Source: Hymenobacter telluris
GTDB taxonomy: Bacteria > Bacteroidota > Bacteroidia > Cytophagales > Hymenobacteraceae
Direction of reading: 5' to 3'
DNA: 64,000 bases
Assembly (NCBI RefSeq): GCF_017313265.1
Contig: NZ_JAFLQZ010000013.1
Location: forward strand, 1 to 64,000
Shown here one piece after another: positions 57,269 through 64,000 of this stretch. Made by a program: the position numbers and the translations under genes. Numbering within the stretch: the stretch's first letter is position 1; each line of letters starts with the position of its first letter. The notes beneath the pieces are model-generated. The model was not told the DNA's origin, did no database searches, and was given only the letters and a program-made list of their open reading frames with translations.

Positions 57269-59761
57269 TTAGCCGCCGTTTTCGCCTTTCTTCTGGTCGT
57301 CGTTGCGGATGCTTTTGCGCTGGCGGGCGGGGGTATCGGTGGTGGAGCCGAACTGGTAGTTGAAGCTTACCCGTACCGACCGGTTGTAGGCGTAGGTGTC
57401 GCTGCGCAGGTTGTAGCTGTCGGGGGCTGCTATGTCGGCGCGGAAAAGCATGGTGCGGTTGAAGGGGTTTTCGAGGTTGAGCGTGAGGCTGCCTTTCTTG
57501 TCGAACAGGTCTTTCTTCACCGATAGGGAGTGAGTGTAGAACCCGCTGGCGTTGCCCTGCAACAGAATCCGGCGCGAGTTGACGTACACCGAGCCTTGCA
57601 GGCTGTAGCCGTGGTCCAGCGTCCGGCCCGCCGAGAAGTTGCCGTTATACATCAGACCCTGGTTGCGCAAGCCCAGCGCCGGGCTTGCCACGTTCAGATA
57701 GAAGGCATTCACCGTGGCATTAAGAGTCCAGGCCGGAGTGGGCTTGGCCGAACCCGTTACGCTCAGGCCATAGGTGGCGCGGCGGCCCACGTTTTCAAAC
57801 GTGTTATAAAGCACGTTGGAGTTGGTGGTGTCATCGGGGAAAATACTACGAGCCGGCACCCGCGACCAGACCTGCTGAATGGCGTTGTTGGTTTGCCGCC
57901 AGTACCCCGACACATTGAGCGTGCTGGCGTTGTGGCTGGTGCTGTACCCCAGCTCGTAGGCGTCGGTCAGCTCGGCGCGCAGAGTGGGGTTGCCCGACGA
58001 GGCCTGCCGGCCGTTGTTCACGTTCAGGTAGGGGTTGAGCAGCCAGATGTCGGGGCGCTGAATGCGGCGGGTGTAGCCCAGCTTGATTTTCTGCGCCTTG
58101 TCGGCCCCAAAGTCCCGAGTTACCAGCACGTTCGGAATAACGTTGGTGTACTGCTGGCGCACCGTGGTAGTGGTGTTGGCAAAGTCGCCGAACACGCGGG
58201 TGTGCTCTACGCGGGTACCGGCCTTGAAGCTGTACACCTTGTTCAGCGTGAAGCCGTAGGACAGGTAGCCGGCGTACACGTTCTGCTGGTAGTTGAACTC
58301 GTTGGAGCGGGCGGGCACCAGCACCAGGCCGCGGCCGTTGAGGCTGTCGGCGGCAATGGTGTAGTCGCTGCCGGCGCGGCGCAGAATGGTTTTCGCTCCC
58401 ATTTCCAGCAGCCCGGTGCTGTCGGTGGGCTGGGCGTAGTCCACCTGAAACGTTAGCTCCCGGTTGCCACTCACGTTGACGTTGGTTTCGCGGTAGTCCA
58501 GCCCTTCGCCCCGGGTTTGGTTGAGGTCATACGCCTGCCGGCCCGAACTGGTACTTAGCAGGCCCAGTACGCTTAGCTCCTGGCGCGGCCGACGGCCGGT
58601 GTGGGTGTAGCCGGCATTCACATCGAGGCTGGGAAAGTGGTTGGAAAACGGCCAGTTGATTTGGCGGCGGTACACATCGTCGGGGAGGGTAGGGGCGAGG
58701 TAGCTGGAGCTGATGCTGCGGGTGCTGTGGTAGCGGAACAGCTCGGTATTGGCGCCCAGCGTAAGGGCATCCTGCTTGGTGAGGTCGTAGTCGAAGCTCA
58801 GGCGGCCGGTCAGGCCCTGGTTGTAGTTGCGGGTGGCGGTGCGCTGGTTTAGTTCGGCCAGCTCGCCGGGGGCCAGCACATCGGTCCGGCGTATCACGCT
58901 GCGGTAACGGTTGTAGTAGGCTGCCACGCCCAGCTCCGAAGCCACCATCAGCTTGCCGCTTTGCCTGTTGACGCTGGCATTCACACTGTTGTTCATGTTG
59001 CCCGCCGTGGCACTCACCGAGCCGGTGGTACCCAGCGCGGCATTCTTTTTCAGGATGATGTTGATGACCCCGCCCGAGCCTTCGGCGTCGTATTTGGCCG
59101 AGGGGCTGGTAATAACTTCCACCGACTTTATTTGGTCGGCGGGCAGGCGGCGCAGGGCATCGGCGAGGTTGTTGGCCAGCATGCCGCTGGGCTTCCCGTT
59201 CACGAGCACCCGCACGCTGGTGGAGCCGCGTAGCTCGGGGTTGCCATCGGGGTCGAGGCTGAGCATAGGTACTTTCTTGAGCACATCGGCGGCGGTACCG
59301 CCGGTGTTGCTCTGGTCTTTCTCGGCGTTGTACACCAGCCGGTCGGCCTGGTTTTCAATCAACTCCCGCTGCCCCGTCACTTTCACTTCGCCTAGCTGCT
59401 GGGCGGCGGGCACCAGGGTTACGACTTGGCTGGGCGTGGTGGCGCTTACCAGCACATGCTCCAGAGTTTTCGTCTCGAAGCCCACAAAACTTACGCTCAG
59501 CTTGTAGTCCCCAGCTGGCACTTTCAACAGGGCAAACTCGCCTTTCATGTCGCACACACCACTTGCTACCAGCTTGCCAGTGCCCGGTTCCAGCAAGCTT
59601 ACGGTAGCAAACTCAACGGGATGCTTGGTGGTAGCGTGCACCACCGAGCCGGTTAGGCGGCCCGGGGCCGTAGCGGCGGCCCCAGCGGCAGGGGAGGGGA
59701 GTTGGGCAGCTACCGGCTGATACAGCCCGAGTAATACGGAAATAGCGAGTACAGATTTCAT
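57269..59761 (-). CDS. TonB-dependent receptor-like outer-membrane protein
   Basis: 830 aa. Signal peptide MKSVLAISVLLGLYQPVAAQ, a CarboxypepD_reg-like domain (about 34-110), a plug domain with VRVLVNGKPSGMLANNLADA and a large beta-barrel (OMP_b-brl_3 type). It lacks a SusD partner, so it is more likely an iron/siderophore or general TonB-type receptor than a starch receptor. The C-terminal tail past the barrel is hydrophilic (KSIRNDDQKKGENGG). ATG 59761 selected; the longer frame has no signal peptide. Confidence 0.88.
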   Translation of the reverse strand: MKSVLAISVLLGLYQPVAAQLPSPAAGAAATAPGRLTGSVVHATTKHPVEFATVSLLEPGTGKLVASGVCDMKGEFALLKVPAGDYKLSVSFVGFETKTLEHVLVSATTPSQVVTLVPAAQQLGEVKVTGQRELIENQADRLVYNAEKDQSNTGGTAADVLKKVPMLSLDPDGNPELRGSTSVRVLVNGKPSGMLANNLADALRRLPADQIKSVEVITSPSAKYDAEGSGGVINIILKKNAALGTTGSVSATAGNMNNSVNASVNRQSGKLMVASELGVAAYYNRYRSVIRRTDVLAPGELAELNQRTATRNYNQGLTGRLSFDYDLTKQDALTLGANTELFRYHSTRSISSSYLAPTLPDDVYRRQINWPFSNHFPSLDVNAGYTHTGRRPRQELSVLGLLSTSSGRQAYDLNQTRGEGLDYRETNVNVSGNRELTFQVDYAQPTDSTGLLEMGAKTILRRAGSDYTIAADSLNGRGLVLVPARSNEFNYQQNVYAGYLSYGFTLNKVYSFKAGTRVEHTRVFGDFANTTTTVRQQYTNVIPNVLVTRDFGADKAQKIKLGYTRRIQRPDIWLLNPYLNVNNGRQASSGNPTLRAELTDAYELGYSTSHNASTLNVSGYWRQTNNAIQQVWSRVPARSIFPDDTTNSNVLYNTFENVGRRATYGLSVTGSAKPTPAWTLNATVNAFYLNVASPALGLRNQGLMYNGNFSAGRTLDHGYSLQGSVYVNSRRILLQGNASGFYTHSLSVKKDLFDKKGSLTLNLENPFNRTMLFRADIAAPDSYNLRSDTYAYNRSVRVSFNYQFGSTTDTPARQRKSIRNDDQKKGENGG

Positions 59762-60270
59762 AGTGCGTGGGCGTAGAAAACAGGCTGCGTAAGGCACGCA
59801 AAGGAGTAGCCGCCAGCAAAGCCGGCAGTGAGCAGGGGAGGGCAACAAGTGGAAGGAGACGAGGCTCGGGGCGTTATGGCACGGTAGCCTAATCAGGCCA
59901 GCCGGCTTGCGTGTAAATAGGTAGTAACTCCAGTGACGCCTGACGAGCCGCCGGCGGTTTTGCGAAGATTTGAACGGAATACCGTCGCTTCTTCTGAACG
60001 TTACAGTTGCCCGCTATTTTTTTTCTGTCCTACCCCCAGAACCGCTGCCAGAAGCTTCAGCCACCCAAGACAGAGCATGGGAAGTAACTTCCAGTAACTA
60101 AAAACGCGGTTTGCAGGCTGTGAGAGTAGTTTTCAGTTGTTGGCGGCTTTGCCGTGGTGAATAGCTTACCCTCTTGTTTGGCGGAAATCAGGGCTGTTTG
60201 GCCCGTTGGCGGGCAGGTTTCCACATTGCTGATAGTCGTTTCCAGTTACTGAGGCCATTTTCAAGCGCTT

Positions 60271-60732
60271 ATCCACACCAAATCCACAGGTTTATCCACT
60301 ATCCGGGGCTTGTTGGGCGTAACCTGTGGATAATACGGGGGAAACCTGGGGATAACGCGTGCAGAAATAAAGGATAAGTTTTTTTGCGCGTCTGCTGGCC
60401 GTAGCAGCACACGTTATGCACGGCCCGGTGGTGGATAAGGGTGGATAACTTCCCCGGCTTTTACACCTAATCCACACCGGCAAATTGTGTGGATTGTGGA
60501 TACGTGGACAAGCTGTGTGGATAGTGAACAAACCTGTTAATTACTTGATATACAGGTTAATGATATGCACACACCCTGTTGATAGACGGTGTATAACTCC
60601 CGAGCTATACACAAGTTATCCGCGGTGTGGATTACTTGAAATTGTTGTCCACTTATAAACACCCCTAACGACAGGGATAAAAAAGATTTCTTAAAATTTC
60701 TTCTTTTAAAAAGTTATTAACTGTGTGGACAA
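60271..60732. other. Candidate chromosomal replication origin (oriC)
   Basis: A dense cluster of DnaA-box sequences: perfect TTATCCACA at 60271-60279 and its complement at 60327-60335, plus at least eight one-mismatch or close boxes (60294, 60349, 60430, 60440, 60468, 60488, 60495, 60516, 60626, 60724). A nearly pure A/T stretch, 60674-60720, lies among them and would serve as the unwinding element. No gene is present from 59762 to 60894. dnaA is not adjacent, as is often the case in Bacteroidota. Confidence 0.75.
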
Positions 60733-60894
60733 GTTGGCCGGCCCCAAAAAAAAGCGGGACGGTTTCGCCGGGCAGTTCGGGTCAAGGCACAGGCCGGGCC
60801 ACCAGCGGCCGGAGCGGGGTTGAAACCAGCGGGGCCGGCCACCACCCAATTCAGCAGGGCCACGTATATAGCATCCTTCCGCCAGCCGCCCGTT

Positions 60895-61386
60895 ATGCCG
60901 TTTGATTACACCCTCGATTTCCGCACCGTAGACTTTCGGGAGCACCCCGAATTCTACCGCGTGGGCAAAGGCGAGCAGGGCGTGCTGCTGGTGCAGCCGT
61001 ATAAAGGCGAGATTCTGCCCCACTGGCGCTTCCGCACCCCTGCGGTGGCACGGGAGTCGGCCGATACCATCTACGGCTTGTTTGAGGCCTATTTAAAAGC
61101 CAACGACTTTGTGGGCGCCGACATGGCCCGCAAGTTTTTGCAAATGGGTTTCACCAGGGCCCGGCGCTACGCCAACCACCGCGGCGGCAAAAAGTACGAC
61201 GGCCCCGTGCCCGACGACAAAAAAGGCCAGAGCGGTGCCCACGGCCGCCCCGAACTGCCCCGCGCCCCCGAAGACCCCGAAAAAGCCGAAGCCGCTGCTA
61301 TTTTCAAACGGAAGTGGGACCAGGCTAAAGAGAACCCCGACTACGTGCGCCAACGCACCGATTTCCAGGCCCGCTACGGGAAATGA
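60895..61386 (+). CDS. DUF4385 protein
   Basis: 163 aa. The highly conserved core reads FDYTLDFRTVDFREHPEFY, then GKGEQGVLLVQPYKGEILPH and FVGADMARKFLQMGFTRARR, which I recognise as DUF4385; no function is known. The charged C-terminus (KRKWDQAKENPDYVRQR) is conserved in the family too. ATG 60895 matches the family start; a frame start 25 codons upstream lies within the origin region and is rejected. First gene right of the candidate oriC. Confidence 0.85.
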   Translation: MPFDYTLDFRTVDFREHPEFYRVGKGEQGVLLVQPYKGEILPHWRFRTPAVARESADTIYGLFEAYLKANDFVGADMARKFLQMGFTRARRYANHRGGKKYDGPVPDDKKGQSGAHGRPELPRAPEDPEKAEAAAIFKRKWDQAKENPDYVRQRTDFQARYGK

Positions 61387-61397
61387 TTACTTGATGT

Positions 61398-61512
61398 GTT
61401 GATAAGCTGATGTTTGAGGTGCTGATGAATAGCTGGGCTGCGGCTTGGAATTTTGGTCTTTACAGCACATCAGCACCTCAAACAATCAACCATCAGCAAT
61501 CAGCATATCAAC
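61398..61512. repeat. Intergenic palindrome, compound arms
   Basis: Inner arms 61411-61427 and 61468-61484 are exact 17-bp complements; outer arms 61398-61409 and 61501-61512 match at 11 of 12. Words such as GCTGATG recur within the arms. It lies 11 bases after the DUF4385 stop. Confidence 0.82.
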
Positions 61513-61551
61513 CAGTACCTTTACCACTCCACCACCACAACCACTGCCTCT

Positions 61552-62034
61552 ATGAGCACCAATCAACAACCTTCCAGCACCGAAGAAAACGAAATCATCC
61601 TGGGCACGGGCATGGGCCCGTTGCGCTTCGGCGCCACCATGGATGAAGTGCGCGCCCTGATGGGTGAGCCCGAAGAAATAGAAGAATCAGAAGAGGAAGA
61701 CGAGTTCGAGCACCAGGCCTGGAACTACCTCGAAGAAGGCTACTCGCTGTACTTCGACCGAGAGGATGATTACCGCCTGAGCTGCATCGAGACGGACCAC
61801 CCCGGTATGCGCTTGTACGGGGAGCTGATTCATGGCCAGTCGCCGGAGCAAATTCAGGAGCTGATGCGCAAGCACGGCCTCGAAGCCAGCGAAGTGGAAA
61901 AGATGGATACCGGCGAAACCCGCGTGTCGTACGAAAAGGAAATGATTGACCTTTACTTTGATGAAGACGAGCTTCAGTTTGTGAACTTCGGCGTCTTCAT
62001 TTCGGAAGACCTAGACGTGCAGTGGCCTGCTTAA
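61552..62034 (+). CDS. Acidic hypothetical protein
   Basis: 160 aa, about one quarter Asp/Glu. It starts with a short Ser/Gln linker, then GTGMGPLRFGATMDEVRALM and GYSLYFDREDDYRLSCIETD. The layout of a small alpha/beta domain that begins with 'MGPLRFGxTMDEV' is known from uncharacterised proteins. No function is assigned. It lies between the two DnaA-box clusters. ATG 61552 is chosen; an earlier start is inside the palindrome. Confidence 0.7.
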   Translation: MSTNQQPSSTEENEIILGTGMGPLRFGATMDEVRALMGEPEEIEESEEEDEFEHQAWNYLEEGYSLYFDREDDYRLSCIETDHPGMRLYGELIHGQSPEQIQELMRKHGLEASEVEKMDTGETRVSYEKEMIDLYFDEDELQFVNFGVFISEDLDVQWPA

Positions 62035-62041
62035 TTTAGAG

Positions 62042-62085
62042 TTATCCACAAAACAGCCGATTTTGCCTGTGGATAAGTGGATAAC
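62042..62085. other. Second DnaA-box cluster
   Basis: Perfect boxes at 62042-62050 and, in the other orientation, 62068-62076, plus AGTGGATAA at 62077-62085, just after the acidic protein stop. AT-rich sequence follows (62090-62125). Could be part of a bipartite origin or a regulatory DnaA site. Confidence 0.65.
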
Positions 62086-62178
62086 TACCGTATTTATTAA
62101 GTATTTACCTTTAAATATGTGTAGTGTAGCTCACTTGCTTACGCCTTAGTCTCTTGGTTTGAGAATCAGACAAATAGA

Positions 62179-62207
62179 AAAAGCCGCTCCTAACAGGAGC
62201 GGCTTTT
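62179..62207. terminator. Bidirectional terminator
   Basis: 13-bp stem 62179-62191 with 62195-62207, 3-base loop, A-rich left and T4 right, between convergent genes. Confidence 0.85.
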
Positions 62208-62238
62208 GCATTTAACTACGGTAGGTACCGAAACCCGC

Positions 62239-63642
62239 CTAACCAGCAATGGCGCGGAACAGCAGGAACAACCCGCCCGACAGCACCATGGTAACCGGCA
62301 ACGTGAGCACCCAGGCCAGCGCAATGTTGCGCACCATCTGAGGGTTCAGGTTCTTGATGCCACGGTTGGCTACCATGGAGCCTGCAATGGCCGACGACAG
62401 CACGTGCGTGGTGCTGGTAGGCAACCCAAAGCCAGTGGAAACCCCAATCATGGTGGCTGCTACCAGCTCAGAAGAGGCGCCTTGTGCATAGGTCAGGTGC
62501 TCCTTACCAATTCGCTCCCCAATGGTTTTTACAATGCGCTTCCAGCCCACCATGGTGCCAATCCCCAGCGACAAGGCCACCATAAACGATACTTCCCACG
62601 GCGCGTAGTCGGTGAAGGTGCGCAGCTCGGTGATGCTCTCCTCGTAAGTTTTGCGGTCAACCGTGCTCAGCGGCACCTTCTCGCTGGCGGTAAATTTTTT
62701 GGCTTTGCTGTTGAGCAGCAGGATGGCTTTGCGAATCTCGAAGCGGGCTTGCTCGGGCAGCTGCTTCACGTCGGTTTTGCCGGCGAATATTTGGTCGAGG
62801 GTGGTGGTTTGCGCTTTGATTTCAGTTAGCAGCTTGCTGTCGGCGGCGCTGAGCGTGGAGGGGTCTACCTTGCCCATTACGGTTTCCACCTTGGCCAGCG
62901 AGCTGCGCATGTCCAGCGGGTTCAGCTTCTGGTTGAGGGCAAAATGAATGGGCACGATACCAATCAGAATCAGCATAATCAGGCCCACGCCCTTCTGGCC
63001 GTCGTTGGAGCCGTGGAAGTAGCTGACCAGCGTACAGGTAGCCACCAGAATCAACCGAATCCAGATGGGTGGTGGCTTGCGCTTGTGGGGCTCCTTGAAG
63101 ATGGCCTTGTTGGGCACGAAGCGCTTCAGCAGGAACATCATAATAATGGTGAGCGAGAAGCCGAACAGCGGGCTAATTAGCAAGGCCAAACCGGTTTCGC
63201 CGGCCTTGCCCCAGTTAACAGCCGCGCCCTGCCCATCGGAAAGCAAACTGAACGCAATACCCACCCCCAGGATGGAGCCAATCAGCGCGTGCGACGACGA
63301 CGAGGGCAGCCCGTAGTACCAGGTGCCCACGTTCCAGATGATGGCCGCCACAATGAGGGCGCCCACCATGGCAATACCGTGGTACACGTTCTGGTCGACG
63401 AGGCTTTCCACGGGCAGCAGGTACACAATGCCCATAGCCACGCCGATACCCCCGGTCAGGACCCCAATAAAATTCCAGAACCCCGACCAGATAACGGCCA
63501 CCCAGGGCCGCAACGCATTGGTGTAGATAACCGTGGCCACGGCATTGGCCGTGTCGTGGAAACCATTGACAAATTCAAACGCGCAGGCCGCCACCAGACA
63601 GGCCAGCAGCAGCAGCAGCACATGAGGCTCTAAGCCAAACAT
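62239..63642 (-). CDS. Inorganic phosphate transporter, PiT family
   Basis: 467 aa. Low-affinity Pi symporter with two PD001131-type signature repeats: FVNGFHDTANAVATVIYTNA (near residue 25) and the C-terminal GFGLPTSTTHVLSSAIAG. About ten helices flank a central hydrophilic loop of roughly 115 residues (KVETVMGKVDPSTLSAADSK and onward), longer than the E. coli loop. No PhoU-like DUF47 gene is visible; it may lie outside the window. Confidence 0.93.
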   Translation of the reverse strand: MFGLEPHVLLLLLACLVAACAFEFVNGFHDTANAVATVIYTNALRPWVAVIWSGFWNFIGVLTGGIGVAMGIVYLLPVESLVDQNVYHGIAMVGALIVAAIIWNVGTWYYGLPSSSSHALIGSILGVGIAFSLLSDGQGAAVNWGKAGETGLALLISPLFGFSLTIIMMFLLKRFVPNKAIFKEPHKRKPPPIWIRLILVATCTLVSYFHGSNDGQKGVGLIMLILIGIVPIHFALNQKLNPLDMRSSLAKVETVMGKVDPSTLSAADSKLLTEIKAQTTTLDQIFAGKTDVKQLPEQARFEIRKAILLLNSKAKKFTASEKVPLSTVDRKTYEESITELRTFTDYAPWEVSFMVALSLGIGTMVGWKRIVKTIGERIGKEHLTYAQGASSELVAATMIGVSTGFGLPTSTTHVLSSAIAGSMVANRGIKNLNPQMVRNIALAWVLTLPVTMVLSGGLFLLFRAIAG

Positions 63643-63678
63643 ACAAGTGGGATTAATGGAAATTCAGTTTTCAACAAT

Positions 63679-63708
63679 CAAAGGTAGAGTTACCCGTAAG
63701 GGTGGCAA
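63679..63708 (-). promoter_or_regulatory. Promoter of the Pi transporter
   Basis: Minus-strand -33 TTG at 63708-63706 and perfect -7 TACCTTTG at 63686-63679, 19 bases apart, 37 bases before the ATG at 63642. Confidence 0.65.
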
Positions 63709-64000
63709 GATTATGAAATTGTTAAGTAAGAATGCCTGACGGCCTCTGCCGAGCCGCTAAACGCAGGATCAGAACGGAGGTTGAGTGAAGGTGCTTGAGT
63801 GGCAGGCAAATGCAGAATGCCGGTTTGGGAGCCAACATTTATATAGCCCGGAAATGCAGGAAGCTTCGCCACCTACGTAGCTTCCACTACTTTTGCCGGG
63901 AAGCATTGGATGGTGAGCACCGCGTATTCCGTATTCCTGGGGTCGCGCTGGCCGCAGGCGCCCACTCAGTACCCAATACTACCTACTAACTACTGATAGC
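63709..64000. other. Non-coding end of the window
   Basis: Beyond the promoter I see no gene, hairpin or repeat that can be supported; a short open frame at 63795-63989 has no protein-like features. Confidence 0.5.

Noticed and set aside
141..61512. Palindromes as phase-variable invertible promoters
   Set aside because: Most spacers are 20-80 bases without promoters, positions are at gene ends, and no invertase is in the window.
63795..63989. 64-aa open frame at the window end
   Set aside because: No domain, poor composition and no plausible start context.

Overview
The window looks like chromosomal DNA of a Hymenobacter-like member of the Cytophagales (Bacteroidota). Pointers are the GC-rich coding sequence, promoters with the Bacteroidota -7 element TAnnTTTG often very close to the start codon, a crtD-cruF carotenoid pair, many OMP, carboxypeptidase-regulatory and TonB-receptor proteins, and conserved genes such as glyA, tatC, rpiB, rbfA, ybeY and mnmG. 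The genus is an inference from protein character, not a search result. I saw no transposase, integrase, phage gene, CRISPR array, tRNA or rRNA.

Layout. 1-3656 (minus): an aromatic amino acid operon pheA - aminotransferase - tyrA - DAHP synthase (cut by the window edge). Its leader carries two consecutive Phe/Tyr-rich leader peptides, each followed by a terminator hairpin. 3.7-7.9 kb: TPR protein, outer-membrane barrel, vWA protein. 8-16 kb: glyA, tatC, rpiB, a membrane protein, rbfA, a methyltransferase, a coiled-coil protein and a LolC/E-like permease. 15.8-22.7 kb: SNF2 helicase, zinc ribbon, histidine kinase, an AT-rich islet with a membrane protein and a lipoprotein, and small proteins. 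22.8-29.5 kb: acetyltransferase, rRNA methyltransferase, SPFH protein, carotenoid genes, TetR regulator. 29.8-40 kb: SGNH esterase and an alpha-glucan block (phosphorylase-like protein, lipoprotein, two GH13 amylases interrupted by a GxxExxY cassette, MFS sugar transporter). 40-46.7 kb: M16 protease, two roadblock-like paralogues, a carboxypeptidase-regulatory membrane protein, then a gene-poor AT-rich gap. 46.7-57 kb: DUF4175 protein, RsbW-like ATPase, ybeY, arginyltransferase-like protein, mnmG, a methyltransferase and an Ig-like lipoprotein. 57-64 kb: TonB-type receptor, a DnaA-box cluster with an AT-rich stretch that is a strong oriC candidate, DUF4385 protein, a small acidic protein and a Pi transporter.

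Two signals go beyond gene content. First, the tandem aromatic attenuators upstream of pheA form a complete two-stage regulatory system readable from sequence. Second, seventeen long palindromes, mostly unrelated in sequence, sit between genes. Many begin within a few bases of a stop codon and several lie between genes of one operon, including all three junctions of the aromatic operon. The oriC candidate and the phosphorylase-like protein lacking its PLP lysine are further points of interest.
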